10,402 nucleotides of DNA from Pseudobutyrivibrio sp. (lineage in GTDB: Bacteria > Bacillota_A > Clostridia > Lachnospirales > Lachnospiraceae). The notes beneath the pieces are model-generated. The model ran no database searches. It saw nothing but the letters and a program-made list of their open reading frames with translations, and was not told where the DNA came from. How positions within the stretch are numbered: position 1 is the stretch's first letter; each line of letters opens with the position of its first letter. The stretch spans positions 1 through 10,402 of the forward strand of contig JAILNO010000090.1 in the NCBI GenBank assembly GCA_024691465.1, read 5' to 3'. The position numbers were made by a program, and so were the translations under genes. Shown piece after piece: positions 1 to 6,477 of the stretch.

Positions 1-197
1 GCTTGGATGGAACTGGCATCTAGAGAATCGATGCCGTAGTAGTGGTCGTATAGACCCATTGACTTGAGCTTGTCCTCAATAGGACCGTGAGGAGCCATAT
101 AGATGAACTCCTCACGCTCTGAAAGACCTGTAATAATCTGGCAGACTACATTCTCTGCCCCTGAATATATATTGGATTTAACCACATGTAATATCAT
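1..197 (-). CDS. Glycosyltransferase family 4-like protein, N-terminal part (cut by window edge)
   Basis: Only the first 65 codons are in the window; the rest lies beyond base 1. The protein begins MILHVVKSNIYSGAENVV, and continues with a segment (around residues 30-48) ending in a Gly-Pro-x-Glu-x-x-Leu pattern. A short hydrophobic strand, then a (G/S)GAE helix start and a further 'G.IEDKL' helix, is the usual opening of GT4-type (GT-B fold) glycosyltransferases, which move a sugar from a nucleotide donor onto a surface glycan or lipid acceptor in the cytoplasm. The ATG lies 3 bases after the stop of the upstream lipoprotein gene, and that gene's last codons supply a GGGAG ribosome binding site, so the two genes are probably co-transcribed and translationally coupled. 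The catalytic C-terminal domain is not visible, so donor and acceptor cannot be named. Confidence 0.72.
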   Translation of the reverse strand, partial: MILHVVKSNIYSGAENVVCQIITGLSEREEFIYMAPHGPIEDKLKSMGLYDHYYGIDSLDASSIQ

Positions 198-200
198 GAA

Positions 201-1559
201 TTAATCTCCCATAAATGAGTAGCGGACGGTGTTGCTGCCGTATTCGTATGTATCTAAGAATTCATTAATCTCGCTGAAGGACTTAGGGAATTCCTTGCCG
301 AACTCCTCAGCGATGGTGCCATTGTATAGCTTAACAGAATCATCTGAGCTACCATAGCCTATCTTAACTGTTGAAATATCCTCGCCATTGAAGACTCTTA
401 CGGCTTTTTTGCCAGCGTAGTAACCTAGTGCATAAGGATCAGAGAAAAGTGTTACGAGAGCATCCTGACCGATCTCAGTATCACCAGCTACCACTGTAAC
501 CTTAGAAGCTGTGGCCATATCTCCAATCACATCCATCTGATCTGTGAGCATGCTGCCGAATGGAATGTAGATAGCTGAACACTCCTGACAAGCTAGCCCA
601 ACCTGAGACTCAAGTGAAATCTCCTGATCGCCAACAGACAGTGTAGTGTCTTCCTCATCCTCCTGCTTGTTAGAATCAGATGAATCCTCATCGCTTACCT
701 CAGGCTCAGGGAGTGTCTTGCCCTCAGTCCAGTACTCTGACACGAGAGCTGTCCTGGTGGATGACTGTGAATTGAGTCCTAACAGCACCTTATCATTGAT
801 AGGTGTCACATCATTATCCATACCTTCCTTAGCGGAAAAGGCGACGAACTTACTAGGGGTAAGTGCGGTGGAATTCTGATGCTCTGAAGTATCTATAGTA
901 GTGTTAGAAACAGGAATCAGGTACTCCTTCCAAGGGATACCTGCCTGATCCAAGTATGCTTCGAATATCTCATTCTGGTAGATGGCATCAGTGTCCTCAG
1001 GTGAGAAAAAGATACCAACAGTCTGAAGGTCATCAGTGGCCTCAATCATGAGTGACACCTGATCTACGATGCTAGGCTTGCTGCTGATACCAGTAACATT
1101 GATACCAGTGGTCTTGTCCCATGAGGCACCGTTTAGACTAGGGATGTGAAGTGTGCCCTTGAAGTCGATTATATCGGTGGCCACGATAGGAATGGTATCG
1201 GTAGCCTCACTGGCTGATACTAGTGTGGACTTGCCAGCGGTGAAGATCATATCAGGTGCAGAACCAAGTGCCTTGGAAGTGATAAGATCTGCTGGTGTCT
1301 CCTCAGTGACTGCGGAAGTGGTGATGGTGAAGTGCTCCTCACCGATGTAGTCCGAAAGGCAATCTGAGAATCCCTGTAGTAACACCTGATTATATGTATT
1401 GTCTTCTGTAAGTAATGCTGTTATATTATATTGATATGAATCCGATACGGATTCCTCACTCGCGTCATTAACAGGCTCATTCTTAGAGCCATCCTTGCAA
1501 GCTACTAAGCTTGTTGTTAGAGCCATAGCTAGAGCTATGCTTAATAGTCTTTTCTTCAT
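201..1559 (-). CDS. ABC transporter substrate-binding lipoprotein (ABC_sub_bind / DUF534-like) with a long acidic insertion
   Basis: A 452-residue secreted lipoprotein. Residues 1-20 form a signal peptide (MKKRLL, hydrophobic core, then L18-V19-A20) ending at lipobox Cys21, so it should be lipid-anchored outside the membrane. Residues 42-215 resemble the first lobe of the ABC_sub_bind family: a 'YNQVLLQGF' helix, 'APDMIFTAG', 'IPIVATDI', 'NVTGISS' and 'VGIFFSPEDT'. Residues 328-452 resemble the second half ('AIYIPFG', 'VVAGDTEIGQDAL', 'YALGYYAGKKA'). Between them, about residues 220-317 are extra, including a Glu/Asp/Ser-rich stretch at 284-307; this explains the length compared with about 330 residues usual for the family. 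I chose ATG 1559 rather than a TTG at 1580 because AAAGGAA (1564-1570) sits 4 bases upstream and the signal peptide then starts correctly. Family members bind small ligands such as amino acids; the ligand here is unknown. No permease or ATPase gene follows; a glycosyltransferase does. Confidence 0.85.
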   Translation of the reverse strand: MKKRLLSIALAMALTTSLVACKDGSKNEPVNDASEESVSDSYQYNITALLTEDNTYNQVLLQGFSDCLSDYIGEEHFTITTSAVTEETPADLITSKALGSAPDMIFTAGKSTLVSASEATDTIPIVATDIIDFKGTLHIPSLNGASWDKTTGINVTGISSKPSIVDQVSLMIEATDDLQTVGIFFSPEDTDAIYQNEIFEAYLDQAGIPWKEYLIPVSNTTIDTSEHQNSTALTPSKFVAFSAKEGMDNDVTPINDKVLLGLNSQSSTRTALVSEYWTEGKTLPEPEVSDEDSSDSNKQEDEEDTTLSVGDQEISLESQVGLACQECSAIYIPFGSMLTDQMDVIGDMATASKVTVVAGDTEIGQDALVTLFSDPYALGYYAGKKAVRVFNGEDISTVKIGYGSSDDSVKLYNGTIAEEFGKEFPKSFSEINEFLDTYEYGSNTVRYSFMGD

Positions 1560-1587
1560 ATCGTTCCTTTCAAGATTCAATTACTAA

Positions 1588-1616
1588 ATAATAATTACAA
1601 ATCCCAATTTAGTCAA
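1588..1616 (-). promoter_or_regulatory. Sigma-A type promoter for the substrate-binding lipoprotein gene
   Basis: Reading the minus strand, TTGACT (-35, bases 1616-1611) is followed by a 17-base spacer and TATTAT (-10, bases 1593-1588). Each box differs from consensus by one base and the spacing is ideal. It lies 29 bases upstream of the ATG at 1559, giving a short leader that holds only the AAAGGAA ribosome binding site. This promoter would drive the lipoprotein and the coupled glycosyltransferase. Confidence 0.75.
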
Positions 1617-1628
1617 ATAGGAGTAGCA

Positions 1629-2360
1629 ATGAATCAATTCAATAAACGTATTATAGACTTTTGCCTAGGAATATTATATCCAAAACGATGCGTAGCTTGC
1701 GAAAAAGTTTTATTAAAAATGGAAAAAGAACGAGGCTTCTGCAGCAATTGTGCTAAGGAGTTGCGATATGTAGGCAATAATTACTGCATGAAGTGCGGCG
1801 CTCCACTTAAGGTGAAGGGGGCAGAGTACTGCAGGGACTGTCAGGAGAATCTTCATATATATAATCAATGCAAGGCTGTATTCAGATACGAGGGCCAGAT
1901 GAAAAAGGCACTCTACCGCTTCAAGTATTCAAATAGGCGAAGCTACGGCGTAACTTTTGCCTGGCATGCCCATCATAGATATGGCCAGTGGATTAAGGAC
2001 ATGGGAATAGAGTGTATTGTGCCAGTTCCCATGTACAAGCCTAAGGAAAAGAGACGCGGTTACAACCAGGCTGAGGTGTTTGCTAAAGCGCTGGGTGATA
2101 TGGCGAATATCCCCGTGGAAAGCCGAATTGTTAAGAGAGAAAATGAAACCGTGGCCATGAAGGAATTGAACGGCCTAAAAAGAAAGAAAAATTTGTTAAA
2201 TGCTTTTATAACATCTGAAAATGATGTACAATTTAGAAAAGTACTTATAGTTGATGATATATATACAACAGGTACAACCATGGACGAGGTTGCCAGAGCA
2301 CTTAAGGCGGCTGGAGTGGCCGAAGTATATGGCATGTGCATTTGTATTGGCGAGATTTAG
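1629..2360 (+). CDS. comF: ComF family protein (zinc-finger plus phosphoribosyltransferase-like domain)
   Basis: A 243-residue protein of usual ComF length. The N-terminal third carries four Cys pairs, C21/C24, C38/C41, C53/C56 and C68/C71, consistent with a zinc-binding module. The C-terminal domain is a type I phosphoribosyltransferase fold: 'VPVPMYKPKEKRRGYNQ' around 131-147 and the PRPP-binding loop VDDIYTTGTT at 208-217. ComF is needed for natural DNA uptake in Bacillus and Haemophilus, probably as a cytoplasmic partner of the ComFA translocase and the recombination machinery, although many non-competent Bacillota also keep it. AGGAG (1619-1623) precedes the ATG. It diverges from the lipoprotein gene with 69 bases between the starts and is followed 23 bases later by a yvyF-like gene, the same order as in Bacillus. 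ComFA is not adjacent here. The 5' end and the stretch 2180-2275 are notably AT-rich compared with the middle of the gene. Confidence 0.92.
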   Translation: MNQFNKRIIDFCLGILYPKRCVACEKVLLKMEKERGFCSNCAKELRYVGNNYCMKCGAPLKVKGAEYCRDCQENLHIYNQCKAVFRYEGQMKKALYRFKYSNRRSYGVTFAWHAHHRYGQWIKDMGIECIVPVPMYKPKEKRRGYNQAEVFAKALGDMANIPVESRIVKRENETVAMKELNGLKRKKNLLNAFITSENDVQFRKVLIVDDIYTTGTTMDEVARALKAAGVAEVYGMCICIGEI

Positions 2361-2383
2361 CAAACAGACAGGAGGTGTGACCT

Positions 2384-2794
2384 ATGGATGTGCGCAATTG
2401 TAGATCGTGCGGTAGATTATTCAATTATATAGGCGGCAATCCTAACATGTGTCCAGCATGTAGAGATGAGGTGGAGAAGAAGTTCCAGGTAGTTAAGGAA
2501 TATATCCGTGAGAACCCTCGTGCTTCTATTCAAGAGATTTCCGAGGAAAATGAAGTCAGCACTAATCAGATTCGTCAGTGGATCCGTGAGGAGAGATTAC
2601 AGTTCACAGAGGATTCTACTATTGGTATAGAGTGTGAGAATTGTGGTGCCACAATCAAGACGGGCCGTTTCTGTGAGAACTGCAAGAATACCATGGCTAA
2701 TGCCCTTTCTCAGTCCATTGAGAAGCCTAAGGCTCCAGAGCCACCTAAGGCTAAGCCAGATAATAAGAACAAGATGCGTTTCTTGGAGAAATAA
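2384..2794 (+). CDS. yvyF: YvyF-like flagellar-region zinc protein (TIGR03826 type)
   Basis: A 136-residue soluble protein. An N-terminal zinc ribbon has C6/C9 and C23/C26. A predicted helix-turn-helix follows at about 45-72 (ASIQEISEENEVSTNQIRQW), resembling the DNA-binding part of MerR or DeoR-type domains. A second ribbon has C84/C87 and C97/C100, and the tail is Pro/Lys-rich and probably disordered. This architecture and its place directly after comF match Bacillus YvyF, a protein encoded beside flgM and flgK whose biochemical role is unsettled; a regulatory role in flagellar gene expression is inference. A strong GGAGGTG ribosome binding site (2371-2377) precedes the ATG. The gene ends before an intrinsic terminator, so comF and yvyF form a two-gene unit. 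No other flagellar gene is in the window, so motility is suggested and not shown. Confidence 0.78.
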   Translation: MDVRNCRSCGRLFNYIGGNPNMCPACRDEVEKKFQVVKEYIRENPRASIQEISEENEVSTNQIRQWIREERLQFTEDSTIGIECENCGATIKTGRFCENCKNTMANALSQSIEKPKAPEPPKAKPDNKNKMRFLEK

Positions 2795-2806
2795 TGTATA
2801 AATCCC

Positions 2807-2843
2807 AATACCTGCTAGCATTAGCTAGTAGGTATTTCTTTTT
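2807..2843 (+). terminator. Intrinsic terminator closing comF-yvyF
   Basis: A 13-base-pair stem (2807-2819 with 2824-2836, one G-U pair) with a 4-base ATTA loop is followed by a T-rich run, TTCTTTTT, ending at 2843. It begins 12 bases after the yvyF stop codon. The stem is near-perfect, so this should be an efficient factor-independent terminator. Confidence 0.88.
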
Positions 2844-2864
2844 GATGCGATTTTATGATATACT
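2836..2864 (+). promoter_or_regulatory. Extended -10 promoter for the cdaA operon
   Basis: TATACT (2859-2864) is preceded by TG at 2856-2857, giving an extended -10 element. A poor -35, TTCTTT (2836-2841), lies 17 bases upstream and overlaps the T-run of the preceding terminator. The first downstream gene starts at 2903, with GAGAGGA as its ribosome binding site. It is the only promoter-like sequence I can find before the membrane-protein/cdaA gene set. Confidence 0.55.
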
Positions 2865-2902
2865 CAATCTGTATGACTAGGTAAATAGACGAGAGGATTG
2901 TT

Positions 2903-3340
2903 ATGATAAATGAAGAGCGCGTTAAGCATATGACGGCTATGGCCATATTTGAGAAAGAACTCGGCCCTGAGTATCAGCCTATGCTTCGTTACTCCAAAAA
3001 AGAATACATCGCTTTACATGGATGGGGTGGCTTTCTAGCAGGCACCATATTCTTTGCGGTCATTTATGTGGCTATTGCTCTATACATTGCCAGCAATGTT
3101 CTAGAGAATCTCAATACCATGTATATCTTACTTTTTATCTTAATAGGTCTTCTTATTTATGCCCTCTATATCATTGTGCACGTGCACAATACCAGACGCA
3201 GGGCAGCTAGGCAGTACAAGATAGGCAAGAGACTTATCAAGGAACTTGCCTCTAAATATTCCAAGCTTAACATGATGTATGAAGACGAGGCGCAGCAGAC
3301 GAGACCACTTCTCGCCAGGGACCGCGACGAATTATACTAG
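2903..3340 (+). CDS. Small two-helix membrane protein of unknown function, head of the cdaA operon
   Basis: I do not recognise this 145-residue protein. It has a charged N-terminal region (1-38) and two clear membrane helices at about 42-64 and 73-94 separated by a very short loop, so both ends should face the same side. The HNTRRRAARQYKIGKR stretch at 95-110 is strongly basic, which by the positive-inside rule places both termini in the cytoplasm. A charged C-terminal tail follows to residue 145. The ATG is preceded by GAGAGGA. It is 11 bases upstream of the next membrane-protein gene and in the same direction as cdaA, so it is probably co-transcribed. A role as an accessory subunit of that membrane protein, or in envelope or c-di-AMP physiology, is inference from position only. 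Confidence 0.8.
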   Translation: MINEERVKHMTAMAIFEKELGPEYQPMLRYSKKEYIALHGWGGFLAGTIFFAVIYVAIALYIASNVLENLNTMYILLFILIGLLIYALYIIVHVHNTRRRAARQYKIGKRLIKELASKYSKLNMMYEDEAQQTRPLLARDRDELY

Positions 3341-3351
3341 AGGATTATTTC

Positions 3352-4263
3352 ATGAATGCATTTATTAGATTAAGAGACGACATACGTAGATTCATTCTCG
3401 CCAGAGAGATGATTTTTCTTAAAATATGGAGCGCACTTGTGGCTTTCGTAGGCCTTATGTGTATCAGGACTAATTTCGGATATCATAAGACCATCAGTCA
3501 GTTGTGGGTTACCTTTATCATTGCAATACTTTGCGCATTTCTCCCAATCCAGGGTGTAGCCATCGTACTTATGGTGGTGCTGCTGGTTGACTTGATGGCA
3601 CTCAGTGCCCAGGTTGCTCTTGTTGCACTAGGTTTGGTGGTTATTGGTTATCTCGTTTGTGCATATTTTAGAAGCAAGAATACTTACAATATGGTAATGG
3701 TTCCTGTATGTTACGCATTCAATGCACCATATGTTATGAGTCTTGGCTCAGGACTTATGTCCAATATCAACGAGCTGTGCTCTATCATATGCGGAACTGT
3801 TACAGCTTATTATTTACATATTATTAAGAACAATGCAGCAGCTATATTAGATGAGACTTCTGAGGTCTCAGTATTCGGACTTCTTAATGAGCAGATGCTT
3901 GCTAATAAGATGTTCTACTTCTTCCTGGTTGCTATGGTGGCTATGTTTTTGGTGGTATATATGCTCCGTCAGGCCAGCATCAATATGTCATGGATAGTAG
4001 CTAATCTGGTAGGTGTTGCTGTGGAGTTCATTATCATGCTTGCTGGATACTTACTTACCAGCCAGCGCACTGAGATTCCTAGTCTCATCATCGGTAATGT
4101 ACTAGTGGTCTTAGTAGGTTTCATCCTTAATTACTTTATCTTAGATCTAGACTACTCTCGCATCGAGAAGGTCCAGTTCGAGGATGACGATTATTACTAC
4201 TATGTCACTGCAGTACCTAAGATTAGAATCATAGAAGAAGAAAAAGAAATCAAAAAAATATAG
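3352..4263 (+). CDS. Polytopic membrane protein of unknown function, directly upstream of cdaA
   Basis: A 303-residue protein with about eight or nine membrane helices: roughly 22-38, 50-66, 67-83, 86-106, 115-135, 142-158, 186-205, 212-235 and 243-264. The N-terminal 20 residues are amphipathic and charged. After the last helix comes a cytoplasmic-looking tail (265-303) with an acidic and tyrosine-rich cluster, EDDDYYYYVTAVPK at 277-290, then a Glu/Lys-rich end. I see no ATPase, transporter or glycosyltransferase signature and would not name it beyond membrane protein. Ribosome binding site AGAGGA precedes the ATG. It lies 30 bases before cdaA and 11 bases after the two-helix protein. The tail looks like a docking or regulatory segment, and from memory similar tails occur in Lachnospiraceae proteins at this locus. 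Function linked to c-di-AMP or wall synthesis is inference. Confidence 0.82.
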   Translation: MNAFIRLRDDIRRFILAREMIFLKIWSALVAFVGLMCIRTNFGYHKTISQLWVTFIIAILCAFLPIQGVAIVLMVVLLVDLMALSAQVALVALGLVVIGYLVCAYFRSKNTYNMVMVPVCYAFNAPYVMSLGSGLMSNINELCSIICGTVTAYYLHIIKNNAAAILDETSEVSVFGLLNEQMLANKMFYFFLVAMVAMFLVVYMLRQASINMSWIVANLVGVAVEFIIMLAGYLLTSQRTEIPSLIIGNVLVVLVGFILNYFILDLDYSRIEKVQFEDDDYYYYVTAVPKIRIIEEEKEIKKI

Positions 4264-4280
4264 AGCCCCAGCGGGTAGTT

Positions 4281-4289
4281 AGGAAGTGG
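4281..4289 (+). promoter_or_regulatory. Ribosome binding site that fixes the TTG start of cdaA
   Basis: AGGAAGTGG lies 4 bases before TTG 4294. An in-frame TAG at 4276-4278 rules out any earlier start, and the next in-frame ATG is at about codon 38, inside the first membrane helix. TTG is therefore the only reasonable start codon. Confidence 0.7.
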
Positions 4290-4293
4290 ATTC

Positions 4294-5157
4294 TTGGTTG
4301 ACTTTGTAAATGCTGTAGATGCCTTCATTGATGATTACTTTAATGTAAACATTCCAGATGTTTCCATCACAGATATTATCGAGATTGTCATAATTGCATA
4401 TTTCATGTATCACCTTCTTGTGTGGGTGAAGAACAGCAGAGTATGGATGCTAATTCGAGGCGTCCTTATCATCATGCTGTTTTTCTTAATTGCGGCCATA
4501 TTCCAGATGAACACTATCCTGTGGCTAGGTGAGAAGCTGGTGTCTGTAGCAGTCACAGTTCTCATCGTGGTGTTCCAGCCAGAGCTGAGGAGAGCTCTTG
4601 AGCAGATAGGACGCCGTAAGATCACGTCACTTTTCTCTTGGAACCTGCTTAAGACAGGTGCTAAGAAGTTCGATGATTCCACCATCACTGGCATGGTATC
4701 AGCCTGCTATGAGATGGGAGCGGTCAAGACAGGCGCTCTTATCGTAGTTGAGAACGACATGCAGCTGACTGAGTTCGAGCGTACAGGTATCAGCTTAGAT
4801 GCGCTAGTTACCAGACAGCTACTTATCAATATATTCGAGAAGAACACACCACTCCATGATGGAGCGGTTATAGTGCGAGGGGACAGAGTGGTTTCGGCTA
4901 CCTGCTACCTGCCACTTTCAGACAATATGGCTCTGTCTAAGGACCTAGGCACCAGACACAGGGCCGCCGTGGGTATCAGTGAGGTATCTGATTCCCTCAC
5001 CATCGTAGTTTCCGAGGAGACAGGTACTGTTTCCTTTGCTAGAGAGGGACGCATCGTACGCGATGTCAAGGAGGATGAGCTCATCGCAGAGCTTAAGCGC
5101 ATCCAGAACCCTGAGCCAGAGACTGATGGTAACACTTCGGAAGGAGGGATAGCATGA
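4294..5157 (+). CDS. cdaA: Membrane diadenylate cyclase CdaA
   Basis: CdaA condenses two ATP into the second messenger c-di-AMP, which controls potassium and osmolyte transport and thereby turgor. This 287-residue protein has the normal length and order: three N-terminal membrane helices (about 27-44, 51-69 and 78-94), the family linker 'VVFQPELRRALEQIGR', then a DAC (DisA_N) domain from about 130 to 265. Both catalytic motifs are intact: D189-G190-A191 and R221-H222-R223. 'GISEVSDSLTIVVSEETG', typical of CdaA, follows. It starts with TTG (see its ribosome binding site). Its stop codon overlaps the ATG of cdaR (ATGA at 5154-5157), so the two are translationally coupled. The cdaA-cdaR-glmM order is the conserved Bacillota arrangement, in which the three proteins interact and GlmM can inhibit the cyclase. 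Confidence 0.97.
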   Translation: MVDFVNAVDAFIDDYFNVNIPDVSITDIIEIVIIAYFMYHLLVWVKNSRVWMLIRGVLIIMLFFLIAAIFQMNTILWLGEKLVSVAVTVLIVVFQPELRRALEQIGRRKITSLFSWNLLKTGAKKFDDSTITGMVSACYEMGAVKTGALIVVENDMQLTEFERTGISLDALVTRQLLINIFEKNTPLHDGAVIVRGDRVVSATCYLPLSDNMALSKDLGTRHRAAVGISEVSDSLTIVVSEETGTVSFAREGRIVRDVKEDELIAELKRIQNPEPETDGNTSEGGIA

Positions 5158-6476
5158 AGCAGAAGATTTACAATGCCCTCACGAAGGATATAGGACTTAA
5201 GATACTTGCCTTTGTATTTGCCTTTATGCTCTGGCTCGTGGTGGTCAATATAGATGACCCTACCCAGACTAGGACATTCACATCAGTAGTTACTGTTACT
5301 AATGATGATGTGCTCAAGTCAGCAGGCAAGCTATACGAGATCAAGGACGGAGTTAATACAGTCAGCTTTAGAGTTACAGCTAAGCGTTCTATTATAGAGA
5401 AGCTTTCTCCTTCAGATTTCTCTGCAGTGGCAGATATGAACAATCTGGAGAACGGAGAGAGGATTCCAGTTACTATCGCTGCCAAGTCTTACGCTAATTA
5501 CATCACTATCTCCAGCAAGCAGAATTATCTATATGTAGTTCTGGAGGACGAGGAGACAGAGCGATTCGTAATCAGCGCCCAGACCACGGGTACACTCAGC
5601 AGCGGTCTGGCTGTTGAGTCAGTTACCAGCAGCCCTACAGTTATTACAGTTACTGGTCCAGAGGAGGTAGTTTCCACCATCGATACGGTAGTGGCAGCTG
5701 CTAATATCACTGGAGTGGAGAGCAACTTCACCGAGAGCGTCATCCCTAAGTTCTATGACGCCGATGGCAATGAGGTAGATTCCAGCGAGCTTACCCTGTC
5801 AGTATCCACTGTTAGCGTCAGCGTAGTTTTCTCTAATGTTAAGACAGTTGATGTGGTGGTTAAGACCAGTGGCACACTAGGTGCTCATCTGACTCTTGAT
5901 TCCATCACCACAGACCCATCGTCAGTAATGATTATTGGTGAGGCCAGCGCCCTCAACAATGTTACATCAATTACTATACCTGAGACGGTTATCAACCTCT
6001 CAGAGCTCAGTGGTTCATTTACCACTACTGTTGATATCACATCATACCTGCCAGAGGGCATCGAGCTGGTGGACAGCGCTTCCGCCAAAGTTACGATATA
6101 CGTACTTATGGCTGGGGAGACCGCATCTACGGCGGAGGTATCGACAGGCAATATTACGCTTACAAACGTTCCTGAGGGATTGGCAGTTGCTATTGATTCT
6201 GCCACCGTGAAGGTCAATGTTTTCGGAACTGCAGAGGCACTGGCTGCCCTGGATGTTAATAGCATCACAGGTAGCATAGATTGCTCTAACCTGACAGCAG
6301 GTCAGGGACAGAATGCTGTAGTTCAGTTCAGTACTATTGAAGGAGTCACCATTCAAAACACATCGGTGGCAGTTACGGTAATCGAAGATACATCGGCCGA
6401 GTCATCTACATCTAAGACTACTGATGACACAGCTGATACAGATTCAGATAGCGCAACTAGTAAGACAGAGGAGTAA
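5154..6476 (+). CDS. cdaR: CdaA regulator CdaR (YbbR-domain protein)
   Basis: A 440-residue, single-pass membrane protein. One helix at about 13-32 follows a short basic N-terminus, and the rest should lie outside the membrane. Four YbbR-type beta domains can be laid out at about 40-130, 139-226, 231-317 and 331-411; each repeats a 'G.L..GL.V.SVT..P..V.VTG' pattern, clearest around 145-170 and 239-265. The last 29 residues (412-440) are Ser/Thr/Asp-rich and probably disordered. CdaR binds the membrane part of CdaA and adjusts its activity in response to envelope state. The ATG overlaps the cdaA stop, and AGGAGGGA lies just upstream inside cdaA. glmM begins one base after its stop. Codon use in the tail matches the rest, so the tail is not an obvious recent addition. 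Confidence 0.93.
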   Translation: MKQKIYNALTKDIGLKILAFVFAFMLWLVVVNIDDPTQTRTFTSVVTVTNDDVLKSAGKLYEIKDGVNTVSFRVTAKRSIIEKLSPSDFSAVADMNNLENGERIPVTIAAKSYANYITISSKQNYLYVVLEDEETERFVISAQTTGTLSSGLAVESVTSSPTVITVTGPEEVVSTIDTVVAAANITGVESNFTESVIPKFYDADGNEVDSSELTLSVSTVSVSVVFSNVKTVDVVVKTSGTLGAHLTLDSITTDPSSVMIIGEASALNNVTSITIPETVINLSELSGSFTTTVDITSYLPEGIELVDSASAKVTIYVLMAGETASTAEVSTGNITLTNVPEGLAVAIDSATVKVNVFGTAEALAALDVNSITGSIDCSNLTAGQGQNAVVQFSTIEGVTIQNTSVAVTVIEDTSAESSTSKTTDDTADTDSDSATSKTEE

Positions 6477-6477
6477 T

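Noticed and set aside
1511..1600. A plus-strand promoter for comF, for example TTGTTA (1514-1519) with TATGCT (1536-1541).
   Set aside because: Spacing of 16 and several mismatches in both boxes; the region is also the coding start of the divergent lipoprotein gene. A comF promoter must exist, but I cannot place it with confidence.
4264..4280. A CCCC-AGC-GGG hairpin between the membrane protein and cdaA as a possible terminator.
   Set aside because: The stem is only 3 base pairs and no T-run follows; it would not stop transcription.
5885..6356. Long antisense open frames of 100 or more codons within cdaR.
   Set aside because: They are shadows caused by the repetitive Ser/Thr/Val composition of the YbbR domains; the plus-strand frame has the domain pattern and coupled start and stop.
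6120..6476. A frameshift or fusion between cdaR and glmM suggested by overlapping open frames.
   Set aside because: cdaR ends in a normal stop, glmM starts one base later with a good ribosome binding site, and both proteins are full length.
6424..6477. An 18-residue N-terminal extension of GlmM from ATG 6424.
   Set aside because: The extension lies inside cdaR, and GlmM proteins begin at [12 protein letters not shown], which has its own ribosome binding site.
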